DNA of 64,000 nt, from positions 171,270 through 235,269 of the forward strand of contig NMRA01000570.1 in the NCBI GenBank assembly GCA_002633005.1. The letters run 5' to 3'. Made by a program: the position numbers and the translations under genes. Source of the DNA: Phoronis australis (Eukaryota; Phoronida; Phoronidae). The notes under the pieces are model-generated. The model saw only the letters and a program-made list of their open reading frames with translations. It was not told the origin of the DNA and searched no databases. Numbering within the stretch: the first letter of the stretch is position 1; each line of letters starts with the position of its first letter. Shown here in pieces: positions 23,901 to 35,300 of this stretch.

Positions 23901-24471
23901 TTTGCTGCGAGTGTACTTTACACTTTTCCTAAATTTACATATACATAGAAATATACATAGAAATGAGTCTCTTTTGCCTTCGTCTTGATAGTACATAAAA
24001 TATTACACGATCTTCGGCTAATTCAGACAAAACTCTGCAGTAGAAGAGTAGTTTCAGTTCATGCACTCGAACCTAGTCACAGGTGGCCTTCCTTTAATCT
24101 CGGGCCAGATGGGTACAACGGCAATAAGTATTACTGTGTATCTGCTAAGACATGTCCGTTCTTTAACTTCAGGTTTTACTGTGTATCTGCTAAGACGTGT
24201 CCGTTCTTTAACTTCAGGTTTTACTGTGTATCTGCTAAGACATGTCCGTTCTTTAACTTCAGGTTTTACTGTGTATCTGCTAAGACATGTCCGTTCTTTA
24301 ACTTCAGGTTTAGGCCAATGTGCTGAATTAGTGTGGCAACTGCGAGGTGAGGCGGACAAACGACAGGTGGACGGAGCCCAGGTGGGCATCCAGCATAACT
24401 TTGGTATCGGAGGAGCATGCGTAGTGACCTTATACAGGAAGTGGAAACCAGACAGGCAGTCAAAATTGTAA
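20927..24471 (+). CDS. SCPx-type peroxisomal 3-ketoacyl-CoA thiolase, stand-alone, PTS1 (SKL)
   Basis: Exons: 20927-21026, 21559-21783, 22680-23456, 24308-24471. Frame is kept, giving 421 residues. The enzyme cleaves 3-ketoacyl-CoA with CoA, the last step of peroxisomal beta-oxidation, including of branched or bile-acid-type chains in the SCPx class. Visible: N-terminal [11 protein letters not shown]; nucleophile Cys about 84 in [22 protein letters not shown] with His about 302; KGHPIGATG with His about 362; [15 protein letters not shown]; and the terminal tripeptide SKL, the peroxisomal import signal. It stops where vertebrate SCPx continues into the SCP2 lipid-transfer domain, so it resembles nematode DAF-22/P-44. 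The start was chosen at MSQKK, just before the conserved strand; an upstream in-frame Met precedes a likely splice acceptor and was not used. The last exon is preceded by four tandem in-frame acceptor sites. Two acyl-CoA oxidase genes follow downstream. Confidence 0.93.
21992..22144. mobile_element. 153-bp hAT-type MITE in thiolase intron 2
   Basis: The ends CAGCGTTCGA and TCGAACGCTG are perfect inverted repeats. The flanks GTCATACC (21984-21991) and GTCATGTC (22145-22152) look like a decayed 8-bp target duplication (6 of 8 match), the length made by hAT transposases. Confidence 0.6.
23640..23930 (+). repeat. Interspersed repeat family B, partial copy 3
   Basis: Diverged match to the core of the repeat at 18181-18663, including TTCTCCAAAA and GGGCTATCAAAAA. 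It lies in intron 3 of the thiolase gene. Confidence 0.5.
24131..24310 (+). repeat. Four 45-bp tandem units, each ending in a 3' splice site
   Basis: There are four near-identical 45-bp units (period checked at 24131, 24176, 24221, 24266). Each contains a branch-point-like TGCTAAGAC or CTTTAAC, a pyrimidine-rich TCCGTTCTTTAACTTC and the acceptor AG, at 24172, 24217, 24262 and 24307. The last acceptor gives the thiolase exon its conserved start (LGQCAEL). As 45 is a multiple of three and the units have no stop in that frame, using an earlier site would insert one to three copies of [15 protein letters not shown] right after the catalytic GHPIGATG loop. Confidence 0.9.
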
Positions 24472-24997
24472 TGTACAAATTTACGAGAGGCATTCTATTC
24501 TTACTTACTTCATTACGAGCACTATACAAAGCTCCAGTTTCTTTACACAAGCACTATTCTAAACTAAATCACTTGTTTGTTAAGTGTGTTGCATTATTGT
24601 TGAAGAAGTCCTGAGGAAATCGAGGTTCAGTCAACATTGTAAAGTTATGTTCAAGTCCTTGTTACATTGTATGAGAAATGTTCAAGTGGTGTTCCGTAAC
24701 ACCAGCAGTGTACTATGTTAGGCTGTACCCAAGAAAACAGCATCAATTAATGTATTCATGTTGAAGTTCCTCACTCAAAGAATAGTTTTACAGAGACGTC
24801 AATGATTTTCATTAGTGTGAGGTTTGCATTTCATTTCAGTTGTAACTGTATGTGATTGTTTGAGTATTTCTCCTCACCAGTGGAATGTCCTCAACTAAAT
24901 CTAATCACAAGTTAATATAAATCACTATTATTCCTCATATTTGACAATATCATAAACACGAACCGGACAGGCTCAATATAGGTACATAATTTAGTTG

Positions 24998-25003
24998 AAT
25001 AAA
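24998..25003 (+). terminator. Poly-A signal AATAAA, candidate for thiolase mRNA
   Basis: Canonical AATAAA about 530 bp after the thiolase stop. A second AATAAA at 25045-25050 is equally plausible. Confidence 0.5.
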
Positions 25004-25232
25004 TGCTACATTAATATATTTGTACAAAATGTCAATGTAAGGAAAATAAATTAAGTCTTCTTCATTGTACACGATCACACGATCAAGACTTCTTCTTCCC
25101 AGCAGACAAAGTGAAAGTCCTGAAAAGAAATGTAAATCACATTATCAAAAAACAAACGAGTTGATCTCTTTATAAAAGGAACAGCGACCAGGATTGATTA
25201 CAACCTACTAACACCTTCAAAAGCCCCTGTAA

Positions 25233-25576
25233 TTAACGAGACATTATTGACGATAAATGCAGTTTACTAAAATTAGCCCCGACGCGAAATGGAAGTCGCA
25301 AGTCCTACTGTTGGTCCAATGCTTAGCTGACTGAGCTAAATCCTACAAAAAATGGCAGAATATGTCAAGGATATTTATCTGGCAAAGTCACCGACCTTGA
25401 CTACAGCGAATGTCCGACACACAACGGCCAGAATTGGCAATTTGTAATAAAACTGTCAAAACAACAGATTCAGTTTATAGCCATGGTAAAAGCTAACAAC
25501 TTCAAGAAGTTAATCCCATCCAACAGTAATTTCAAAAACAAGTTTTTTGGACATAAAGCTGATTATGTCCTGTTAA
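25233..25576 (-). mobile_element. 344-bp TTAA-flanked MITE with tRNA-like core (copy 1)
   Basis: The ends TTAACGAGACATTAT and (other strand) TTAACAGGACATAAT form imperfect inverted repeats starting in TTAA. On the minus strand near 25345-25278 is a tRNA-like stretch with TAGCTCAGTCAGCTAAGC (A-box-like) and a weak B box. It shares this layout and the block GGCAATTTGTAATAAAAC with 55984-56343. Confidence 0.6.
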
Positions 25577-26011
25577 AACAAATCAATCTGAAATGGGGAC
25601 ACTGTACTTTTGAAATGAGAACACTACACGCAGTGTTCTTCCAGCATTAAAGAAGAGCGTGGGGGAACGAAGATCTCTATATATGCCAACATTGAGGGGG
25701 AGAGACCTCTCTGTTCTTGGTCAACTCTTATTGCAAACATTTAGGTCATGGCAACATTCTGACATAGGGCACTATTCTACATCTCTGTTAATCCGTGACT
25801 TTCGGAACCAAGCCGAAAACGTCAAACTTCCCGTACGAGGGTTTATTTACACTAACTTTGGAGGTGTGCTTTAAACAGGTCCACACGAACCACCATCCTC
25901 AAAGCTTTGTACAAAGATGATTTAATTCCACTGTCTTCATGAAGTAGTGGGTAAAAATCTTGATGATGGCCACAACCCCATGTAATGATTGAAATCGCCC
26001 TACAGGTTGGG

Positions 26012-26017
26012 TTTATT
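26012..26017 (-). terminator. Poly-A signal, candidate for acyl-CoA oxidase 1
   Basis: TTTATT on the plus strand is AATAAA on the minus strand, about 320 bp after the oxidase stop codon. Confidence 0.45.
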
Positions 26018-26332
26018 AGAGCAGATCATTACAGAATAAAAGTTTGAAATAATTTCGCTCATTTTGGAAACGCTTCATATGTGATATGTGTATGTATTTT
26101 TACCAATAAAGGACTATGAATGACAAAATATGCTATTAGAATGTGAAACCTGAAATACACTGACTCTGAGTCAAACACTTTAGATAGGCAAAACATGATG
26201 GAAACCGACTTCAAAATCGGTCGAGTTTTGTCCTTCAAATTTTTGTAAGTAGCCAGCATAACTAAATTCAGCACACCCTGTGCAATCTTCATGCAAGGAT
26301 GACACTGAGAAGACAAATGAACAGTCTGTACC

Positions 26333-29300
26333 TTATAACTTGCTAATAGGGGGCGCCACCTCTCCTTGGTTGTCATGCACATTATACTCGACCCAGTCTA
26401 GGGCAATTGGAGCTGAGAGCATGGTGTCTGTTATAGCGAATGCGTCACACAGGTTGAGCGACTGTGGCGCCACCTGGCGGCATAGATCTGCAGCTGCTGC
26501 TGTCACCTGTCAACGAACAAAAGATCAAACATTAAAATATGCGAGATACAGTACAAGACAAAAGTAATCAAACAAAATAAGATTTCCCGTCATGCTGGCT
26601 ATTTCTGTTACCAACAAAAATGGCTGCTAATGACTATTTAGAAGACAAAATTCTGATTGCAGAATGGCTCAACCATATTACCATCTCTTGTGTTCATTTC
26701 CCTTCCCTATTGGTCATGAGGGAAGGTTACACTGACGAAGAATCTGGCTTCCGTCCAGCCGTCACGAGGGGAAATTCTGGGTCATTTTGTCATACTATTG
26801 GTGTGTGCTGTACAAAGCACGACCGGATGATAGATAACTGCATCTCGACAACAAAATTTTGATAACACATTAATACTTTTTGCTGGAGCTTACAGAAAAG
26901 AACAAGAACGCCAATACTAGAGTTAACATTTGTTTGAGAAAATCATGCTAGGTTCGTGGTTCTCCTCTCATCCCATTGTATTAATAGCATATCCCAATTC
27001 AACAATCTTGTAGCTATGATACAGCAATACACAGTTTTGGAATTTGATGCAACTCAATTCTTTTGAAATTTGATTATTCTCTATTCAATTTTTTGTTTGT
27101 CTATTGAACTGTTTTTTTTTTCTCAAAATATGATTCATTAACTTGCCACTCCTACAAATTGTTTAATATAATAAGATCCCAAGTCTGTTTATTTGTTCAG
27201 TATCTCAATAATATTCTTCAAAAGATACAAATAGGTCATAAGTTTGTAAAACACCCAATGGGAATTTAAAGCACTTACTGATAGACGTATTAGTTGGTGA
27301 TAGACGTTTCGGACTGTCACCAATTATTCGTATCTCAGTGAGAGACTAACTTTTTCTATTTTCCCCCAACATCATAGTCAGACCACGAACATCATATTTC
27401 TTAAAAAGACAATTAATAGAAAAAAACTGGAATTATGAATCGAATCGAAATTGGGCTTGGCATATAGGTATTGAAATCGGACACTCCTGCATGGCGATTC
27501 AATTACAATTCAATTATTCGTTTTACCTTTAGTGTATACCTCACCTGAGCCCCTGTCTCCACTGACAACATGTTGTTGGTCACCAGCCAGCCCAGGTTCT
27601 GCTCAACTGTAGTCAGAAGGTAGAGGTGCCTCAACTTGGTCAAGATATCTTGCAGTGACGGTTCAGCGCCTTCTATCGCCACGCCAAACTGGTGACTTAT
27701 GAGCTGTTCTCCGTATGCCAATCCCGCCATTTGCACTAAATCGCTCTCATTGTACATCCAGGCGTCAAAAAGACCCTCTCTCCCAGCCTCCATCATCTTC
27801 ATCATCAACGTCATATACAGCATATTTTCCCTTTTCTGTAGTAGCGAATGAAGGAATTTCAAGTCGTACAGGTTTTCTTCTAGACTATCGTCGATTTCGT
27901 GTGGGCTAAATGCGGTCATACGTTCTTTGGCAACCTTCTGCATCAAGACGGAGTTGTCTCCCTCAGCTGTCATGGAAGCGTGCGATGAAGCAATAAGCTC
28001 TCCAAACCTGTTGCAGGACAGGTAGCCCTGGCCACCACACCTTTCCCGTCCAATGGCTCCTACCTGGCCAACGTTCCAGCCAGCAATGGCTTTGATGGCA
28101 CAGCACATGGTTACAACCTAACAACAAAACAACTAGTGACTACTAGTATTCACAATGTTAACCTTTAGGGCGAGGAGATAATTTCAAGTCTCCGCATGCT
28201 TCTATCAGGTTGTAAAAATCCCCAGGTGAAAAATGAAGAGCAAATTTACAGTTGGCTGAAAAGAGTTGGTTTTATCTTAAATAACGCATAGCAGCACAAT
28301 GATTAAAAAAATACTAAAACCCAGTATGTTATTTATAAAATAGCTGTCAAATTTCCGAGCACTATCAGTTTCCAACTCACTGCACAAATCATAGTTGACC
28401 ATACTGTTAAATCATTTCACCTTTTTATCCTGTTTGAAACAGCTGCAAACTACAGATTTTCATGCACAACAAATACAGTATGACAAAACCACCAAAATCT
28501 AAAATAATTTGTAAATTACGAAATTCAAACAGTTTTCAACTTTTCAGAATAAAACTTCTAAGAGAACAAGAACTCTCATAACTCATGACTTGGACAAACA
28601 TTAAAGGAGCATGCCACCCAAAAAACAACCTAATTTGTATCAATTTAGATCGAGTAGTTTTACTCCATAACGACACGTACGGTTGCGTTACCTGACACCT
28701 GACGGCAGACGGAGGTGTTGAAATTATCCAATGACGTCATCGGTTTCACACGCAGTCTGTTCAGCATTTCACAACACGGGTTACTGGTGTCAGCTTATCG
28801 CTTGAAGTCATCGTTTAACACCAATAAATCGTAAAACTTCGATGTAAAACCCTTAAAAATACACCGAGTTCTTATAAAAACGTGTTGTTTTATTTCGCTC
28901 TTACGGATTTATTGATATTTGGACCCACCGTAGCCTACAAAGTTCGAAGGCCAATAAAGTCCGTAGCAGGAGTTTGGGGTGTGTTTGGAGATAATTTCGA
29001 AGTATTTTCCGTGAGATACAGACAGGAGAACCTAGATCTGTGTTGTTTAGATTTGTGATTTTTTGAGTTCTAAACACAAAACCCTTGTTATCCTGGCCAG
29101 TGGCTCGGAGCCCGATCAGGCCCGTCGCGACCAGCTGGATTGACTCGTTATCCCGGCCAGTGGCTCGGAAACTGATCAGACATCACGAACATAAACCAGC
29201 TAAAGCTCAGTGGAAACAACTTCCAGTCAAGAAAATACTATACTAGTGAGCCATAGTAATGTGCACGTGATTATGCTGGTGAGTTAGCCACGAAACTGCA

Positions 29301-32300
29301 AATCTATTTACTCGTCGGGGGCCACGAATTCAGGTTCCGCTTTCACCGACAGCAGGCCGTCGAGGGCAGAAGTTGTACATTGACAATCATTCTTTGAGTA
29401 ATGTAAATGTAAATAAAGATTCCCCTAACACCTGATCGTGGGATGGAAATCGAGTTGTTTCACAACAGTTTCTGCCAGCAAACACTAAATTAGCATGAGC
29501 TCACACGGCCTCGGTGTCCCGTCAATTAGTTTTATTGCACCTAAAGCCGGTAACGCAGTGATTTATTCATTGCTGGCTTCTTAAATCATTAGCACTCACG
29601 AACACTCCAAAGGCATTACAAATTGCATCTAATGAGACAGACTTTGTTTCAGTTTTATACAAGTATTGGTTAGGGTGAGAATAATTCATTTTGAAACAGA
29701 ACGCTCAGTAAAATGCCAACATGGCAACTCACAATCCCGACTTAGGACGAGCTAGAGCTCGATCATCAGTCCCGACTTCGCAGGTGGATCGTTAAGTTTT
29801 ACAGGCTATCAATTCGAACAGGAATACTAGAGAAGCGCCGTGAACAAGCTCAGACAACGGAACGTATGGAGTTATTTGGTAAGCCGGCATTCGTCAGGCA
29901 CTGTCGACGTCTGCAGGCCACAGACCTGGAGATGTTACACGTCCTCATACTTGCTATTTACAGCGTACATTTCATTCATCACTACCATGAGCCACTTCCT
30001 AAGCATTTCGGACTCTCGAGGAAGTAAAAAAAAACGATGTACCCGGTTTCCTCGCAGCTGCTTAGTTCGGACAAACGGGAACGATGCACCGCAATAGCGG
30101 CATTCACTCTGCATATGAACCACTGACGTTGCTAGCATCGTTTCTCACCTTCCTCACAGGTTAACGCGACACCTCTCGGCAAGGTGAGGTCGACCGTATA
30201 AGAGGCGATGTGGATATAGACCGATTAAGACGGTAAAAAAGACTAATTAAATCGGGTGGCATTCTCCTTTAAACACACACACACACACCATGACCTCTGA
30301 AATATTTTAATCGGCAAAAAGATTTTGTATTATATCTAGTTATTTCAGCATCAAGGAAAACTCAAAAATAAACAAAAAATGGAAAATGAGACACATCTTC
30401 ACTAACAACCACATACTCAACATTGAAAAGTCAGAGATGCTATATTACAGGGTATGACAAAAGTAATCAGACAAAATATCGCTTCCCCATCTTGACTGCT
30501 AATTTTGCTAACAGCAAAAAGTGACTTTTAGTGACGATTAAGGCTGCAAAATTCTAAATACAGAATGGCTTAGCCATCTTGCTGACTTTCCTGTTAAATC
30601 CCTTTCATTCTTGGTCATGAGTGAGGGTTACTATGACGATGAATTTGACTTGGTTAAAGTTATTGAAAATGCCACCTACTAGATACGCTACAGCGGCTTA
30701 TGACAAGTTGGATGATTTAGATCGGAATGGGAGAAATACTTGGGTATCTTCTGTTGGACAATTGCTATAATCAAAATACGGTTTTTATGAAATTTGGTTG
30801 AATCAAGGTGTCACATGTGAAATCTCGTTTTTAAGTATCTTCGCGTAAAGAGTTAATGACTGCTATGAGCAAGGTTGGCGATCAGAAATTGAGCATAATG
30901 CAAAACTCAAAGACTACTGTAACTTTAAGACTGACTGTTTTGAACCATATCTTAAGTTACCGCTACATAATAGTCTTATTCAAGCGTTTACTCGGTTATG
31001 TTGCTCCAACCATAGACTACAAGTAAAAGTGGGTAGAGACGAGAAAGTGGAATATTATGATAGATTATGTTTGATTTGCAATGATGGTTTCAAAGAGGAT
31101 GAATACCACTTCCTGTTGATTTGCAAGGGATATTGTGAACTTAGGTCACATCTTATGAAGGAGGTTCAACAGAAGCATCCAACTCAAGAATCCTGTATAC
31201 GCCTGCTCGCTAATCCAGATATATCTGCTGTTAAATATGTGTATTCTGCCTTTAAAAGACGAGAACAGCTCTTAAATGGCTGACTGTGTGCAAATGTGCC
31301 TGATTAATTTTTTTTGTTTATTGTCCTTTGGGCCAGAGGCCTTTAACAAAAATAAACGTACTGCATTGTATTGAATTCCACTTCCGCCCAGCTGTCACGA
31401 TGGGGAACTCTGGGTCATTTTGTCTGAATATTTTTGGCGTGTACTATACCTCAGCATGCTCTGAACCATCTTCCTTCTGGAAAGCCCAGCGATCCTTCAC
31501 GTAGTCGAGCCCAAAGTTGATGGCGTAGGTGGAGGCTAACAGAGGCATTAGAGCGCGCTGCTGTAGCTGGTAGTTCAAAATGGAAGTATCGGATTTACCT
31601 GTAACACAAAAATTCCTTTCAACTATTGCACAGCAGGTTAATAAGCCAAAATCACAAACTTCAATTGAAACTGGAATAACTACAGGTTACGTGTACCTCA
31701 AACCAAAATGTTATCTTGTTATTGAAATATCAAAGCAACTAGTGACTGTCAACCCACAAAACATGTTTTTCTGAAACTAGGAGTCTAGACAAATCTATTC
31801 ATGTCATTCGCACCATTGTGGTATTCTCGTGGTCAAGACATGATGTTCCAAAGTTCGGAGTCATGCTCAAACAGCAATCGCTGAAAAACGCAATTTTTTG
31901 TTCTTGATTTATGTTCCAAACTGTATTATACAATCATATAATTTATTATACAATCACAACAGTTGCTATAATGTACTCAAGCTTCCTTCTTTAGATTAAT
32001 TTCTCAAAAATAACACTAAATTTATCGAAGTGTAAAGAAGTAAATTTAGCTTATTTTAACATCAAAACTTGAAGTATATTGTCCAGTGCCGATCACACGG
32101 TTTACTGTAGGTGGAGCTAAATGTAGGTCAGCAGGTTGTCTTCGAGTGAGTTGGACATATGGTGTTCATCACACAATAATTTGCGTGAAACTGCACACAA
32201 ATATTCAGCGGGAGTTGTGTGACAAAATATCAAAGCTTGCAGCAATTTTATGAAGTTTTTACTGAACACATAGCAGCTTTCTAATCCAGACGATCCCGCA

Positions 32301-35300
32301 TTTGGTCGGTGAATTTCAGTTGCAGGCCTTTGGCCATTTCAGTACTGACTTTGACGTTGGCTGAATCAAAGAATCGAGTCGCGTATGCTGTTGACTTACA
32401 AGTGCAATTCATCTTGCATTCTGACACATATTTTCCTTCAGAGTCTGGCTTTTACGCAGAATAACAATGAATTAAATGGTCAGAACTTTGAAACAATACC
32501 ATAGACAGCTTACACACTTGGCTGAGTACGTAACTCAAAAAACAACAGGGCTTTGCAAAGTGGGAAATCTTTGGCAGATTTGATATGACCGGCAGGGAGA
32601 ACATATACAAACCATGTGTGTTAGTGACAGAATTCCGAAAGTGGCGTTTTTCATTAGAAAACAACTATTCATATGAAATAAAATTATTTGAAATCCTCAC
32701 ATATTTTTATAAATAATTTTAAAAATAGCTTTTTTGTGAAATAGGTATACATGAATCCTTCAGTTAACTGTGGGGAATCTTGTTGTTGAAGCAATCAATG
32801 TACTCTATTCAGTGCATGTTAAATTGTCGAATCCAAAAAAGGCTCAACCCCAAAACATGAACTCAAAGTATGGTTTTCATACATCACAGTGCTACAAGGG
32901 GCTTTAATGTGTACGAAATTATTTTATAATATCAGCAACCCCAAGTCATTTTGCTAAAACTCTGACAAGCGTTAGTGTAGATTCATCCATACGAGCTGTA
33001 CACTAACCTGTGGCGCCCACTGTGAGACGAGAGGCTGCGTACCTCAGAGACACAGACAGACCTGCCTTAGCCCCACCCTGACTCATACTGGCGATGCAGA
33101 TACGCCCGGAGAGAAGCTGGTCGGCTACAGTCAGGAAACGTCCACGGTTACTTTTGATAGATGTGGTAAAAGTACCATCAGGCGCAACATCTGAATACCT
33201 TGAGTGAATAAAGAAGTGAAATTGGTATGAAGTAGAAACGATCATGGTAAGCAGGTATATTAACTGGGGGAACAGGTAACGGGTGGGGGGGGGGGGACAG
33301 GGTTGACAGCTGATCCTAGGGTTTTAACAAAAATAGTAAAACTGTTGGAAAGCATAACTAAAATCAACACACTCTCTTAAATAGTGAAGTACAAAGGCGG
33401 CACGTGCAATATATCATGAATATCAACAATACTGAAGCTGCCACATGGTTATATTAGCTAACGTATAAGAAGAATAAGGCTGGTATGTCTGGTATGTCTT
33501 CAAGTTTGAAAAGGAACACTAAGGCAAAATATAACTTATCTGGTTGAGACAAACTTAGTTGAATAAATCCATGGCGAGATCGGTATGAATGATTTAAAGG
33601 TACAACCCAAAGACAATGTTTTTGGTGTTGTCTAAAAGTTTACGCTAAACCACTTAGGACACGACATGGCAAACATGTGCGATTTCGTTTTCCCACTTTT
33701 TTCCGAAAAAGCATCCAATTGATGCCCAGTCATTTGTAAGTTTTATAAAACAACTAACACCAAATAATGTTGAGAAAAATTGGGGGCTTTCACAACAATG
33801 TCTAACAGCTTAGTTTGAAAAATGAAAAAGGTAAATTTTGGCAATCAGTTTCGCCTAAATTGTTGACATTTTACAGAACTAAAAGTCTCGACTAAACCGA
33901 CAAAGACCCGAACAACGTGTTAACATGTCCCCTGCTCCTCTCTAGCACATTATCCACAATGACATAAGAAGCTTACAAAAATATGCCGCACTACAGGAGC
34001 GTTGTTACCTGTTGAGAAGGTTTTCTCTAGGCACTCTGACGTTGTCAAAGAAAAGCTTAGCATTGTCCACACCATTCAAACCAATCTTGTAACTAGAAGA
34101 ACAACAGCAACTCACTACACAATGCACAAAAACTATTTTCAAGTCAATTTAAGCACTTAAAATCAGGTTAACGGTCCAAAAATAACAAAAACACTACTAA
34201 GTTTATAGAATTGCATTTTTGATTTCAACTACTCGCAAATTGGCCAACAATATTTTGGCAACAGATATCAAATCGTCGTCTTCCACACTAAGCAGTAATT
34301 TCAGAAAAATGAAACTAATCACGCCAACTTACCCCATGTCTTCCACTCTCACTCCCGGCATCACATTCAGACTGTCATCTCGGATTTTCACCAGAATACC
34401 ATGAATACCTGGAAAGGAAACCAAGTTTTAACCGTCTTTTGAAGGAATAGCCTCCACATGGATATAAAAACAGTAAAATGATCTCTCTCAGTAACGACAC
34501 CAAGTCACACAGCACCTTGCTGCCACTTTCATGCATTCGCATTCAACAAGGAACAATTTTGGATTTTTTACATCCTTCATAACCCAACATTATATTTAAT
34601 TACAGACCAGAAAATCAATTTTTTAGAAACAATGATCAATGCACAAAGACTACAGTTATCTACCGAGACATGGCGCAAACAATTGTCCTCACCGTGATTT
34701 TGCCCATCAACCATCAACTGGGCAAACACGACGCAGTGCTTGGCGTGGATAGCCCCGTTAGTGATCCAGTACTTCTGGGCCAGAGTAGATGGTGTATTCA
34801 CCACAAACTCCTGAGTGTCCTTATCATACGTAGCAGTAGTTTCCATTTCCACTGCATTGTTACCATAGCCCAACTCAGTCAAGCCAAAACAGCCGATATC
34901 ATCCAGTGTGTCAATGCCTGAAGAATAAAAAAAAACAATAAAATGATCAACAATCTCGGAAGCATCGGTGCTAGTCTCATACAGGAGTCCCGCATTTTCA
35001 GAATCAAGTTTTGTGCCCGCTGTTCATTTGAGAAAACTGGTTCTCAAAATGCAAGATTCCAGTGAATGACTATTACCGAAGTATCTCAAATGCCAAAAAT
35101 TAAAATTTTGTTGATGTCAAAATACCTGACCAACCATGTACTTCGTTTCGTTGATAAATAAAACAAAATTTGACTTCACTAGGTTATGGGAGGTCACCCG
35201 ATGCAATATACCTTTAGGTCAAAACCCCATTAGATTGTTCTGGTTTTTGCTGGTTTTGAAAACTGATACAGAAGTACAATATTTTTAGATGGTCACATTT

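Larger units (their letters stand above)
24472..26332. other. Convergent 3' flanks of thiolase and acyl-CoA oxidase genes
   Basis: 3' UTR and intergenic DNA between the two converging genes. It holds the candidate poly-A signals at 24998 and 25045 (+) and 26012 (-) and the MITE at 25233-25576. No other gene is supported. Confidence 0.5.

Noticed and set aside
24131-24310. CRISPR-like array
   Set aside because: The repeats are directly abutting 45-mers without unique spacers, in an animal intron.
24054-24389. Repetitive minus-strand ORF with four near-identical 15-residue repeats
   Set aside because: Antisense of the 45-bp splice-site array. The period being a multiple of three keeps every frame repetitive.
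25080-25125. Possible terminal exon on the minus strand (reading TLSAGKKKS then stop) after a tttcag acceptor
   Set aside because: No upstream exon could be found to join it, and the oxidase frame already ends at 26333.
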